This document shows positions 19,165-27,622 of a DNA stretch of 40,789 bases, in pieces. Location: assembly GCF_024282095.1 (NCBI RefSeq), contig NZ_JAMWZS010000027.1, positions 1-40,789 of the forward strand, read 5' to 3'. Made by a program: the position numbers and the translations under genes. The notes under the pieces were generated by a model. The model did no database searches, was not told the origin of the DNA, and saw only the letters and a program-made list of their open reading frames with translations. Source of the DNA: Nitrosomonas sp. (lineage in GTDB: Bacteria > Pseudomonadota > Gammaproteobacteria > Burkholderiales > Nitrosomonadaceae). Numbering within the stretch: position 1 is the stretch's first letter; each line of letters begins with the position of its first letter.

Positions 19165-20250
19165 ATGATGTCCACTGCCTGCTTTAGATTAGCACTCCGA
19201 TTCTTTTTCCTCTGCTTATTGTCACTATCGCTGACATCTTGCAGTAAAGATGAACCAATCGATTCCGGCTTCTCGCTCGTGCGCTTGACTCCAGAACAAA
19301 GGCAAGCCGACCTCGATGCGATGCTGGAAGAAGCTGTATTGCGAGAAACGGAACTAGGTGAGTTTTTCGAAGTCACGACTGAGATTGGCGGCGGTGCACC
19401 TGCGGCTTGCCGGCCTGAATTTGTTGCACAGCGATGGAATTCTGACCAGTATCAGGCAAACCAGTTTTTCCCCTCGACAGAGGAATGCGGGCGCAATCAA
19501 CCCCCCGACAATCTCAAACAACGGGAATCGGTTCCAATCTTTTGGCTGAATTTGAGCACAAGGCGAAACGATGCAGCGGGCAACGCGATCGGTTGGAGCG
19601 ACGATATCGCGCGTGACAAAATGCAGGAAGCCATTGGTTGGTTTGCTGCCTATTGCATTGACCTCGATGTAAAGAAAGTAGCGGTAGCGGCAAACCGGTT
19701 AGACAAGATGCGCGCGGCAATGACGGCCGCCATCGAAGGTAGGCCCTTTCAGGGAGATGCGGTGACTGTGGAAAGCGTGTCGGATTCTCTCAATCACCAA
19801 CTTTACGAGCGGGAGCTGCGCAAACCACGCAAATATTTGCTGATACTATTTACCGATGCTTTTCAGAATGTTCGCTTCGGTGGTCAAGATTCGCGCATCA
19901 ATCGTGTTGCAGGGAACTTTGAAGGTATCCCGGTGATACTGGTTCCCGATCCACCGGATTCAGCTTCGACAAACATCGTCACGCACGAACTGATTCATGG
20001 TTTTGGCAAGGTGTTGGCGGGTCAGCATAGTTTTGCTTATCTGCAAGACTCGCCACAGCTCGGCAACCCGACTCCCGAAAAAATTTCGATGAATCGGAAA
20101 GCAACATGGGATGAAGGTGGTTGTTCGTTCGATATGGGAAATGCGGGGCGCAGCGATCAAGATTCTCCAATGCGTAAACCTGATACCGATAAAATGGATT
20201 GGGCCAGTTTTTGGCAGTTTGATTTCAACGGTAACACGAAGCCAAAATAG
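19165..20250 (+). CDS. Predicted zinc-metalloprotease-like lipoprotein
   Basis: A 361-aa protein from ATG 19165; the frame is open further upstream, with an alternative ATG at 19123. The signal peptide has a long Phe/Leu core and ends LTSC, a lipobox with Cys at residue 26. Near the C-terminus NIVTHELIHGFG carries HExxH (His274, Glu275, His278), the zinc-protease motif, followed by Gly and a later His (AGQHSF). The third ligand is not at the metzincin HExxHxxGxxH position. Between them is a Rossmann-like segment (KYLLILFTDAF, GIPVILVPDPP). I do not recognise a named family. It probably sits in the outer membrane or periplasm. Confidence 0.6.
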   Translation: MMSTACFRLALRFFFLCLLSLSLTSCSKDEPIDSGFSLVRLTPEQRQADLDAMLEEAVLRETELGEFFEVTTEIGGGAPAACRPEFVAQRWNSDQYQANQFFPSTEECGRNQPPDNLKQRESVPIFWLNLSTRRNDAAGNAIGWSDDIARDKMQEAIGWFAAYCIDLDVKKVAVAANRLDKMRAAMTAAIEGRPFQGDAVTVESVSDSLNHQLYERELRKPRKYLLILFTDAFQNVRFGGQDSRINRVAGNFEGIPVILVPDPPDSASTNIVTHELIHGFGKVLAGQHSFAYLQDSPQLGNPTPEKISMNRKATWDEGGCSFDMGNAGRSDQDSPMRKPDTDKMDWASFWQFDFNGNTKPK

Positions 20251-20309
20251 TATTGTGAAGTTATTCCCTCCAAACGGCCGAATAAGAAATACCCAATTGT
20301 ACAGTTCGT

Positions 20310-20457
20310 TTAGCAGGTCGTTGAAAAACGTTTTCGAGGCAGCCGATACCAGGCAAAAACAGGCGAGAAAGCGCAGTTTATGCGTGATCAATGAACATTT
20401 TGAACCTGTTTTTAACACCGCAACGGTAGCGCAGATAGTTTTTCAACCGCCTGTTAG
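20310..20457 (+). mobile_element. MITE-like 140-bp element, copy 2, with TTAG target duplication
   Basis: The element spans 20314-20453, exactly the same length as copy 1 but in opposite orientation. Its ends are CAGGTCGTTGAAAAAC and GTTTTTCAACCGCCTG, slightly diverged from perfect inverted repeats. TTAG flanks both sides (20310-20313 and 20454-20457). No coding capacity. It lies between the zinc-protease gene and the next gene. Confidence 0.8.
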
Positions 20458-20517
20458 GGGTGAATATTGTGCCAAGAATGGTATGATCTGGTTATAAAAC
20501 GAACAGTTGGAGGAATC

Positions 20518-21165
20518 ATGCGCAGTTCAGAATCTGAATCAGGCTTGAATTTTAACCTGATCATGCCGGCGGCGTTATTGCTGGTTTTATTAGTCGTACC
20601 CTTCTCGGTCAATTCCTTTATGCATATGCTGTCGGCTAAAAAGCATTTTAATACGCTGATGATGAAAATTCCGATTGATAGTAATGCAATCACGATTCCA
20701 TCAGCAGCCAAACAATATGAACCTTTCGACGTGACTTTACAGCTGGAAACGAAGCAGCTTTCTAAGTTTCTGAACGAAATTGTTTCGACAGCATCCGAAG
20801 GCACCGCAATACAAGGGATTGTGGGGGTAGTGTCGCCGAACATGAAGGCGGAGGTTGCAGGTGAGGATTTTGCGATTGACAAGCAGGGGCCGCAAGAACA
20901 GCTGTCTGCCTATGGCGGCAGGGCAGACTGGCGCTGGCGTGTTACACCGGAATCATCAGGGTCACATGGTTTGAAATTTCAGCTGCACCTAGTAACGCAA
21001 CATAACGGTCAGCAGAGCACCAAAGTTCTTGATCTTGCCGAAGCGAGTTTTTCTGTTCAGGCAAATCCATCGGAATGGTTTAAGCGTAATGGGTTATGGA
21101 TTGCTTTATTACTGTTGGTGCCTGCTGCGATAATTTTCGGGTTGCGGCATCGTTATGCGCGATAG
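20518..21165 (+). CDS. Membrane-anchored protein with an Ig-like extracytoplasmic domain, unknown function
   Basis: A 215-aa protein. ATG 20518 is preceded by GGAGG four bases upstream; the frame extends 17 codons further without support. It has one hydrophobic segment near residues 14-30 (IMPAALLLVLLVVPFSV) and another close to the C-terminus (GLWIALLLLVPAAIIFGL) followed by a basic tail, so both ends are anchored with about 150 residues between. The middle has a WRWRVTPESSGSHGL motif, similar to beta-sandwich domains that read W.W.VTP...G...L in other bacterial membrane proteins. No named family recognised. Confidence 0.6.
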   Translation: MRSSESESGLNFNLIMPAALLLVLLVVPFSVNSFMHMLSAKKHFNTLMMKIPIDSNAITIPSAAKQYEPFDVTLQLETKQLSKFLNEIVSTASEGTAIQGIVGVVSPNMKAEVAGEDFAIDKQGPQEQLSAYGGRADWRWRVTPESSGSHGLKFQLHLVTQHNGQQSTKVLDLAEASFSVQANPSEWFKRNGLWIALLLLVPAAIIFGLRHRYAR

Positions 21166-21220
21166 AACCAATTTTCACAATCGTTATCGATAATTGCCTA
21201 TTAAACCGTTTATCAGGCTG

Positions 21221-21248
21221 CTTGAAAAAAAACGAATGATCCTTATAT
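21221..21248 (+). promoter_or_regulatory. Sigma32-like heat-shock promoter of hsp20
   Basis: CTTGAAA (21221-21227) matches the sigma32 -35 consensus. After 13 bases comes CCTTATAT (21241-21248), a partial match to CCCCATnT. It lies about 130 bp before the Hsp20 start, leaving a long 5' leader. Confidence 0.45.
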
Positions 21249-21348
21249 CCGTTACTGAAGTTGTATTGTTGTAACTGTAAAAACGCCGCATTGAAAGTTT
21301 AGCGATTACAAATTGAATGAGGCGTTGATGTTGTTGATACGCAATGTA

Positions 21349-21368
21349 CTTTTTTAATCGATAAGGAG
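21349..21368 (+). promoter_or_regulatory. FourU-type RNA thermometer over the hsp20 ribosome binding site
   Basis: In the leader, CUUUUU (21349-21354) can pair along its whole length with AAGGAG (21363-21368), the hsp20 SD, giving C-G, three U-A and two U-G pairs around a loop of about eight bases. This is the arrangement of FourU thermometers, which melt on warming. ATG is nine bases after the SD. Predicted by eye only. Confidence 0.5.
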
Positions 21369-21377
21369 AAATGTATT

Positions 21378-21803
21378 ATGGCCATTACACGTTATGAACC
21401 CTGGGGTTTATTGAGTCAGTTGCAAAGAGAATTGGAACGCAACGTTGCTGAAGGTTCAACAGCAACTGCGGAGTGGGCGCCTGCTGTTGATATCAAGGAA
21501 GAAGCCGATAAATTTGTTATCCATGCCGATATCCCTGGTGTTAAACCTGAAGAGATAGATATCAGCATGGAAGATGGTGTACTCACGATCAAAGGCGAGA
21601 AGAAATCGGAAAGCAAAACTGAGAAAGAAGGTTATAAACGTGTTGAGCGCACGTACGGTTCTTTCTACAGACGTTTCAGTTTGCCTGATACGGCAAATGC
21701 TGAGGCAATCTCGGCATCATCGAAACATGGCGTGCTGGAAGTTGTGATACCGAAGCGTGAAGCTGTGCAACCGAAGAAAATCAGTGTGACAGCGGCGGAG
21801 TGA
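21378..21803 (+). CDS. hsp20: Small heat-shock protein, Hsp20 family
   Basis: A 141-aa alpha-crystallin chaperone that holds unfolding proteins in soluble complexes. The N-terminal arm (ITRYEPWGLLSQLQREL) is followed by the alpha-crystallin domain: WAPAVDIKEEADKFVIHADIPGV is split here as WAPAVDIKEE and FVIHADIPGV, then GVLTIKGEKK, RRFSLPD and HGVLEVVIPK. A short C-terminal tail has an I-x-V-like ISV anchor. It is a single-gene unit with its own promoter and terminator, and the leader suggests heat control at both levels. Confidence 0.95.
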   Translation: MAITRYEPWGLLSQLQRELERNVAEGSTATAEWAPAVDIKEEADKFVIHADIPGVKPEEIDISMEDGVLTIKGEKKSESKTEKEGYKRVERTYGSFYRRFSLPDTANAEAISASSKHGVLEVVIPKREAVQPKKISVTAAE

Positions 21804-21841
21804 TTCATTGTAGATTTCGCCTGTTTTAAGAGTAATCAGAC

Positions 21842-21868
21842 AAAATGGAGCCTGCGGGCTCCATTTTT
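21842..21868 (+). terminator. Intrinsic terminator of hsp20
   Basis: ATGGAGCC and GGCTCCAT flank a short loop and are followed by five T residues, with complementary A residues upstream, 40 bp after the hsp20 stop. A strong rho-independent terminator. Confidence 0.8.
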
Positions 21869-21973
21869 ATTCATACTTGTCTTTGCCAAGCGTGATAAAG
21901 CATGACAGAATAGCCGCTTGTTTTCTTGAAAATTCTGATGAGTTCCAACGACTGCCCGTTTTAAACTTCCCTG

Positions 21974-23899
21974 ATGCCGCTTATTACACTGGAAAATGCC
22001 TGTTTGGCTTTTGGCCATCATGCCTTGCTGGATCATGCAAGCTTACAGCTTGATCCGGGTGAGCGTGTTGGTTTGATCGGCAGAAATGGCGGGGGTAAAT
22101 CAAGTTTGCTGCGCGCCTTATCAAGTGAAATAAAACTGGACGATGGCATACTTTGGCTTGCTCCCAACTTGAAGTTGGCTTATGTGCCACAGGAACCCAT
22201 ACTGAATCCCACTAATACGGTCTATCAAGAAGTTGCAACGGGTTTGGGTAACATCAGTCAGATACTGCTGGATTATCACGCGGTCTCTCATGCCTTAAGT
22301 GAAGCGACAGATGATACGCAGGCACTACTGATTCGATTACAAGATTTGCAAGGCGCTCTAGAAGCTCAGGAAGGTTGGAATCTGCAAGCCAAAATAGAGA
22401 CAGTCATCGACAAACTCAATTTGCCTACGGATACTTTGATTGCGCATCTTTCCGGCGGCTTAAAAAAGAGAGTGGCGCTGGCGCGTGCGTTGGTGGTGTC
22501 GCCTGATGTGTTGTTACTCGATGAGCCCACCAATCATCTTGATTTTTCATCCATTGAATGGTTGGAAGGGCTGCTGCAAGATTTCTTGGGCAGTGTCTTA
22601 TTTATTACGCATGATCGGCGCTTTCTGGATAATGTGGCGACGAGGATTATCGAGCTGGATCGCGGAAAGTTGGAATCTTTTTCCGGGAAATTTACCGATT
22701 ATCAACGCAAAAAAGCAGAAATGCTGGAAGTTGAAGCGGTTCATAATCAGAAATTTGATAAAGTCTTGGCGCAGGAAGAAGTCTGGATACGGAAAGGAAT
22801 TGAAGCACGACGCACCCGTAATGAAGGCAGGGTTAGAAAATTAGAAGCATTACGCTTGGAGCGCGTAGCGCGGCGAGAGAAAGTGGGTAAAGCCAATATC
22901 AGTGTGGATGTAGGCGAACGCTCAGGTAAACTGGTTGCTGAACTGGAACATGTCAGTAAAAGCTACGGTGATAAAGTTATTATCGAAGATTTTTCCTGTC
23001 GCGTTATGCGGGGTGACCGGGTAGGATTATTGGGGCCCAATGGCGCTGGAAAGTCGACCTTATTAAAATTAATCCTCGGTGAATTACAACCTGATTCCGG
23101 TAAAATTCAACAAGGCACTAAGCTAGCGGTTGCTTATTTTGATCAAATGCGTGAGCAACTCAATGAAGAAATGATTCTGACGGATACCATCAGTCAGGGT
23201 TCTGAATTTGTGGAGATTAACGGTAAGCGCAAACATGTCATCAGCTATTTGGAGGATTTCCTGTTTGCACCGGAGCGTGCCCGCTCTCCAGTCAAATCCC
23301 TGTCAGGGGGTGAAAGAAATCGTTTGTTGCTGGCACGTTTATTTACCCGACCCGCTAATGTCCTGGTGCTCGATGAGCCGACCAATGATCTGGATATTGA
23401 AACACTCGAGCTACTGGAAGCTTTGTTGCAGGACTATACCGGTACATTATTTTTGGTCAGTCACGACCGTGAATTTCTTGATAATGTGGTAACACAAGTA
23501 ATTGCATTTGAAGGAAATGGAAAATTATGTGAATATATTGGCGGTTATGAAGATTGGGTACGTGCAAAACAGTTTGAAGATAATATCAGTCGGCAGAAAA
23601 TATTATCGAAGCAGTCAGAAGCTTCACCAGCCAGTATTCCTAGATCACCCGGGCTTGCTCGAGCTAAAAAACTGAGTTACCAGGAAGCGCGTGAGCTTGA
23701 AGCATTACCTGGTAAAATTGATATCTTGGAACAAGAGCAAGCGAATATTACTTTGCGTTTGAATGATCCAATTATTTATCGTGATTGCCCGGACGAAGCA
23801 AAAGCACTGCAAGCACGCTTTGCTATGATTGAAAAAGAACTGATAGACTGTCTTGCAAGATGGGAAGAATTAGAGTCAAAATCTACCGCGAAAACGTAG
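21974..23899 (+). CDS. uup: ABC-F ATPase, Uup-type
   Basis: A 641-aa soluble protein with two ABC domains and no membrane part. Domain 1 has Walker A GRNGGGKSS, signature LSGGLKKR and Walker B LLLDEPTNHLD. Domain 2 has GPNGAGKST, LSGGERNR and LVLDEPTNDLD. A charged linker of the ABC-F type joins them, and a C-terminal coiled-coil segment (from ~residue 555) is the Uup-type DNA- or RNA-binding extension. Uup proteins act at ribosomes or on branched DNA and limit transposon excision. The plain start ATG 21974 gives MPLITLENACLAFG. Confidence 0.9.
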   Translation: MPLITLENACLAFGHHALLDHASLQLDPGERVGLIGRNGGGKSSLLRALSSEIKLDDGILWLAPNLKLAYVPQEPILNPTNTVYQEVATGLGNISQILLDYHAVSHALSEATDDTQALLIRLQDLQGALEAQEGWNLQAKIETVIDKLNLPTDTLIAHLSGGLKKRVALARALVVSPDVLLLDEPTNHLDFSSIEWLEGLLQDFLGSVLFITHDRRFLDNVATRIIELDRGKLESFSGKFTDYQRKKAEMLEVEAVHNQKFDKVLAQEEVWIRKGIEARRTRNEGRVRKLEALRLERVARREKVGKANISVDVGERSGKLVAELEHVSKSYGDKVIIEDFSCRVMRGDRVGLLGPNGAGKSTLLKLILGELQPDSGKIQQGTKLAVAYFDQMREQLNEEMILTDTISQGSEFVEINGKRKHVISYLEDFLFAPERARSPVKSLSGGERNRLLLARLFTRPANVLVLDEPTNDLDIETLELLEALLQDYTGTLFLVSHDREFLDNVVTQVIAFEGNGKLCEYIGGYEDWVRAKQFEDNISRQKILSKQSEASPASIPRSPGLARAKKLSYQEARELEALPGKIDILEQEQANITLRLNDPIIYRDCPDEAKALQARFAMIEKELIDCLARWEELESKSTAKT

Positions 23900-24006
23900 C
23901 GCTTGTGACAAATTTCCCCATAAACAACATGGACATGCTTGCACTTATACATTGACCAAATCGGGCGCATCGTTTAAAGTTCAACTTTTGAGAGAAGGAG
24001 GCTTAC

Positions 24007-24333
24007 ATGAAACAAAAATCGATTATGAATTTATTACTTGCCTTAGGCATGTTTTTGGCATTTTCTGGGGTGACCCAGGCGGCTGGAGATGTAGCAGCAG
24101 CAAAGGAAAAAACTTCAATGTGTGAAGGGTGTCACGGAATTCCCGGCTACAAGACAGCTTTCCCTACTGCTTATCATGTGCCTAAACTGGGCGGACAGCA
24201 TGCAGAGTACATCATAAAAGCATTGGAAGGTTACAAAAATGGCACACGCAGTCATCCTACTATGACAGGCCTTGCTAAAACATTATCTCAGCAGGATATT
24301 GAGGATTTTGCTGCTTATTATGCCAAAAATTAA
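24007..24333 (+). CDS. Monohaem cytochrome c (c4/c553-like), first of a pair
   Basis: A 108-aa periplasmic protein. GGAGG stands before ATG 24007. A Sec signal peptide ends near TQA. The haem site is CEGCH, and the likely axial Met is in HPTMTGLA. The rest (KLGGQHAEYIIKALEGYKNGTR) matches one half of the dihaem cytochrome c4 fold. Followed after 27 bp by a second gene of the same fold. Probable electron carrier to a terminal oxidase. Confidence 0.9.
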   Translation: MKQKSIMNLLLALGMFLAFSGVTQAAGDVAAAKEKTSMCEGCHGIPGYKTAFPTAYHVPKLGGQHAEYIIKALEGYKNGTRSHPTMTGLAKTLSQQDIEDFAAYYAKN

Positions 24334-24360
24334 TTAAGTCATTAACGCAAGGAACGAATT

Positions 24361-24690
24361 ATGAAGAATTATGTGATAGCCGCTTTGAGCGGTGCAGCCT
24401 TGATACTCTCCAGTCAAGTAATGGCTGCTGATATTGAAGCAGGTAAAAGTAAAGCAGCTGAAGTTTGTGCTTCATGTCATGGTGCGGATGGTAATAGCCC
24501 AGCGCCTGCTTTTCCAAAGATTGGCGGACAATACAGAACATACTTAGTAAAAGCACTGAACGATTATAAATCCGGTAGCCGGAAAGATCCAATTATGGCT
24601 GGAATGGCCGCCAGCTTGAGTCCAGCAGACATTGAAAATTTGGCCTTCTATTATTCAAGCCTACCAGGCAACCTGAATTCGCACAAATAG
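24361..24690 (+). CDS. Monohaem cytochrome c (c4/c553-like), second of a pair
   Basis: A 109-aa periplasmic protein with a signal peptide ending VMA/AD, haem motif CASCH and an axial Met candidate in DPIMAGMA. KIGGQYRTYLVKALNDYKSGSR mirrors the same stretch of the upstream gene, so the two are paralogues and together correspond to the two halves of a cytochrome c4. A strong terminator follows. Confidence 0.9.
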   Translation: MKNYVIAALSGAALILSSQVMAADIEAGKSKAAEVCASCHGADGNSPAPAFPKIGGQYRTYLVKALNDYKSGSRKDPIMAGMAASLSPADIENLAFYYSSLPGNLNSHK

Positions 24691-24739
24691 AACTCAAGAC
24701 AGAACACCAATAAAAATAATTTATTTGGTTTTCAAATTT

Positions 24740-24782
24740 AAAAACGGGATAAAACTACTGATTGGTTTTATCCCGTTTTTTT
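24740..24782. terminator. Bidirectional intrinsic terminator
   Basis: AACGGGATAAAAC pairs with GGTTTTATCCCGTT, with A-run and T-run on the two sides. It ends the cytochrome pair on the plus strand and the DUF1841 gene on the minus strand, whose stop overlaps it. Confidence 0.85.
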
Positions 24783-25221
24783 ATTGACTTATTGAATTGA
24801 GCCGTCTATCCAGGCATTCAAAATAAATCGTTGCATCCGGTGCAGATTGCGTACGTTGCGCTTGCCAAATCATTTCCGCCAAACATTCCATCATTTGATG
24901 TGCCGCTGCGTGTTCATCTCCAGAATTTTTCTGCAAGCGTGCAAAGCGTTCACAAATACCGATTGGCTGGTTGATCGATAATTGTTCTTTGATCGCCACA
25001 TGCATGCTCATATGTAAAAATGGATTGATATCACCCATCTCAGGTAAATAATCCTTATCAAGATAGCGCTCGGCATCATCCAGAATGTGATGATATTCCG
25101 GGTGCAGCAATATCACTTCCAGTGCAATCGTCTCAATACCGGATAATATTTCCCGCTGGCGGTATTTGCGCCAGGTATCAAAGAATAATTGGCGTGCCTG
25201 TTCTCTGGATGGTTTAAACAT
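24781..25221 (-). CDS. DUF1841 family protein
   Basis: A 146-aa cytoplasmic protein, the usual length for DUF1841. The start is ATG 25219-25221, giving MFKPSREQARQLFFDTW. Conserved blocks are LHPEYHHILDD, FLHMSMHVAIKEQLS and, near the end, CLAEMIWQAQR. The many His and acidic residues hint at metal binding, but no function is established. It lies downstream of nth, 13 bp after its stop, on the same strand. Confidence 0.85.
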   Translation of the reverse strand: MFKPSREQARQLFFDTWRKYRQREILSGIETIALEVILLHPEYHHILDDAERYLDKDYLPEMGDINPFLHMSMHVAIKEQLSINQPIGICERFARLQKNSGDEHAAAHQMMECLAEMIWQAQRTQSAPDATIYFECLDRRLNSISQ

Positions 25222-25234
25222 AGTGTGATCTGGG

Positions 25235-25867
25235 TCAAATAGTTTTGTTTTTATATTCGCAGAGATGATTAATTTTACATACTGCACATTCCGGTTTTCT
25301 GGCTTTACACACATACCGGCCGTGAAGAATCAGCCAATGGTGCGCATCCAGGCGAAACTCTTTGGGCACTACTTTGAGTAGCTTTAATTCTACCTCTAGA
25401 ACATTCTTGCCGGGCGCAATACCGGTACGGTTGGCAATCCGGAAAATATGCGTATCGACTGCGATGGTGGGTTCTCCAAATGCTGTGTTCAAAATCACAT
25501 TAGCCGTTTTACGCCCGACGCCGGGCAATTTCTCCAACTGCTCCCGTGTGCGGGGCACTTCGCTGTGGTGCTGCTGTATCAATAACTGACAAGTTGCGAG
25601 AATATTCTTGGCCTTGGTTTTATATAATCCGATACTTTTTATAAATTCAGTTAAGCCCGGCTCGCCCAAGGCAAGAATTTTTTCGGGAGTATTGGCCTGT
25701 GGAAATAATTTTCTCGTTGCCAGATTTACGCTTTTGTCGGTCGCTTGCGCGGAGAGAATGACAGCGATCAACAGTTCAAACGGTGAACGGTATTCCAATT
25801 CAGTGGTGGGGTGCGGGTTTGCTGATTTCAGGCAAGCAAAAATTTCATAACGCTTAGCTGAGTTCAT
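25235..25867 (-). CDS. nth: Endonuclease III
   Basis: A 210-aa bifunctional DNA glycosylase and AP lyase for oxidised pyrimidines. The helix-hairpin-helix [11 protein letters not shown] carries the catalytic Lys, and AVDTHIFR carries the catalytic Asp. A C-terminal [4Fe-4S] cluster motif C-x6-C-x2-C-x5-C is complete. Its start overlaps the RnfB-like gene by 14 bp, a pairing common in beta- and gammaproteobacteria, where a ferredoxin-like protein is near nth. Confidence 0.96.
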   Translation of the reverse strand: MNSAKRYEIFACLKSANPHPTTELEYRSPFELLIAVILSAQATDKSVNLATRKLFPQANTPEKILALGEPGLTEFIKSIGLYKTKAKNILATCQLLIQQHHSEVPRTREQLEKLPGVGRKTANVILNTAFGEPTIAVDTHIFRIANRTGIAPGKNVLEVELKLLKVVPKEFRLDAHHWLILHGRYVCKARKPECAVCKINHLCEYKNKTI

Positions 25868-26546
25868 GGGGTTTTGTCGGTGAATTGTTTGGGGCTGCTT
25901 GAGTTCGGGCAGCTATTGCACGCTTTATCGCCGCCTGAACAATAGCCTGCTTGCGTTCTTCCGCGGATGTTGGGGTTATCGCGGATTGCACGGTGCTCTT
26001 GTGTTTGAGTGATTTGTTATGGGCTTGTTTTTCTCGTTCACGCCGTTGTTGCCTGAATTGATAGCGTGAACGTGCAATATCAGCAACCTGCTTCTTAATC
26101 ACATCCACAGGCAAATTTAATGGGTTATGAATATTCTTATCGACCGGGACCAGGCTGATACAATTCATCGGGCAGGGGGCAATGCATAACTCACATCCTG
26201 TACATTCTGCAGCAATCACGGTGTGCATTTGCTTAGCCGCGCCGACAATGGCATCGACAGGACAGGATTGGATGCAAAACGTACAGCCGATGCACATATG
26301 CTCATCAATCCAGGCGACAGCTTGGGGTTTGGGAAAACCATGGGATGTATTCAGCGGTTTAGGTTGCACACCCAGCAATTCCGCCAATTTGTAAATGCCC
26401 TCGACATCTCCGGGCGGGCACTGATTAATATCCGCACGCCCTGTCGCGATGGCTTCCGCATAGGGTCTGCATCCGGAGAAGCCGCATTGTCCACATTGGG
26501 TTTGCGGCAAAATGGCATCTATTTTTTCTATCAGCTGCTGATCCAT
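25854..26546 (-). CDS. rsxB: RnfB-like soluble iron-sulfur protein
   Basis: A 230-aa protein from ATG 26544-26546; the frame is open upstream but unsupported. It starts with the RnfB [4Fe-4S] domain (CGQCGFSGC then NQCPPGD), followed by two ferredoxin clusters ([12 protein letters not shown] and [12 protein letters not shown]) and a ~90-residue Arg/Lys/Gln/Ala-rich tail. The hydrophobic N-terminal helix of membrane RnfB is missing, and no other rnf genes are nearby, so it is likely a stand-alone soluble electron carrier. It overlaps nth, and its start is one base past the pyrD stop. Confidence 0.85.
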   Translation of the reverse strand: MDQQLIEKIDAILPQTQCGQCGFSGCRPYAEAIATGRADINQCPPGDVEGIYKLAELLGVQPKPLNTSHGFPKPQAVAWIDEHMCIGCTFCIQSCPVDAIVGAAKQMHTVIAAECTGCELCIAPCPMNCISLVPVDKNIHNPLNLPVDVIKKQVADIARSRYQFRQQRREREKQAHNKSLKHKSTVQSAITPTSAEERKQAIVQAAIKRAIAARTQAAPNNSPTKPHELS

Positions 26547-26547
26547 C

Positions 26548-27582
26548 TTAATCAAAATTCTGTTTTGCTGTAGCGGCACAAACAGCCTGTGCAATTTCTC
26601 TGACCAAATCAGGGCCACGATAAATCAAGCCGGTATATAACTGTATCAAGCTGGCGCCGGCTTTGAGTTTATCCTGCGCATCGTGTGCCGACATAATACC
26701 GCCGACACCAATGATAGGAATGGCATCTTGTAAACAGTGATGCAGTTGATGAATAACCGCGGTGGCACGTTGCGTCAGCGGAGCACCGCTTAATCCGCCG
26801 CTTTCCTGTGCTATTGGCAGATGCTCGATTCCAGTGCGCGAGATGGTTGTGTTGGTCGCAATCACGCCATCCATTTGATGTTTCATCAGTAACGCAGCAA
26901 TTGACTCAATTTGCGCCACTTCAAGATCGGGTGCGATTTTTACCGCCATCGGCACATATTTTCCATGCGTTTGTGCCAGTTTCATCTGCTCGGATTTTAG
27001 TTGGCTCAACAGCTGATCGAGCGCATCGGTCGCTTGTAATTGCCGCAAATTCTGTGTATTCGGCGATGAAATATTGACAGTGACATAGCTGGCATAGCGA
27101 TAAACTTTCCGTAAGCCAATCAGATAATCATCCGCTGCCTTCTCCAGCGGCGTATCAAAATTCTTGCCGATGTTAATACCCAGTACGCCTTGATAATCCG
27201 AACGTTCGACATTTTCTATCAAGCGATCCACACCATGATTATTAAAGCCCAATCGATTAATCACGGCATTTGCTTCAGGAACACGGAAAATACGTGGGGT
27301 CGGATTACCCGGCTGAGGTCGTGGCGTCACCGTGCCAATTTCAATAAAACCAAATCCCAGTGCAGCGAGTGCATCCAAGTGTTCGCCATTTTTGTCCAAT
27401 CCGGCGGCAAGTCCGACAGGATTGGGGAAATCCAAGCCCATGATGGTGCGTGGCTGACAGACAACCGGCGTGCTTTTCAGTAATCCGAGTTTTCTGGCAT
27501 TTTCAATTGCGCTGAAAGTAATGCAATGCGCGGATTCCGGGTCAAGTTTGAAAAGCAGTGGGCGAAGGAGTGTATAGAGCAT
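26548..27582 (-). CDS. pyrD: Dihydroorotate dehydrogenase (quinone), class 2
   Basis: A 344-aa membrane-associated flavoenzyme of pyrimidine synthesis. The N-terminal hydrophobic helix pair ([15 protein letters not shown]) is present, as in class 2. FMN-site and catalytic elements are [26 protein letters not shown] with the catalytic Ser, and [11 protein letters not shown]. The [21 protein letters not shown] segment binds phosphate. Same strand as the RnfB-like gene, which follows at once. Confidence 0.96.
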   Translation of the reverse strand: MLYTLLRPLLFKLDPESAHCITFSAIENARKLGLLKSTPVVCQPRTIMGLDFPNPVGLAAGLDKNGEHLDALAALGFGFIEIGTVTPRPQPGNPTPRIFRVPEANAVINRLGFNNHGVDRLIENVERSDYQGVLGINIGKNFDTPLEKAADDYLIGLRKVYRYASYVTVNISSPNTQNLRQLQATDALDQLLSQLKSEQMKLAQTHGKYVPMAVKIAPDLEVAQIESIAALLMKHQMDGVIATNTTISRTGIEHLPIAQESGGLSGAPLTQRATAVIHQLHHCLQDAIPIIGVGGIMSAHDAQDKLKAGASLIQLYTGLIYRGPDLVREIAQAVCAATAKQNFD

Positions 27583-27622
27583 GCGGAATTTTATCCTGAA
27601 CGACTGCCGGTTTAAATAAGTT

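Noticed and set aside
21212-21228. CAGGCTGCTTGAAAAAA, resembling a third MITE end
   Set aside because: No partner end or flanking duplication found; the CTTGAAA is better explained as a heat-shock -35 element.
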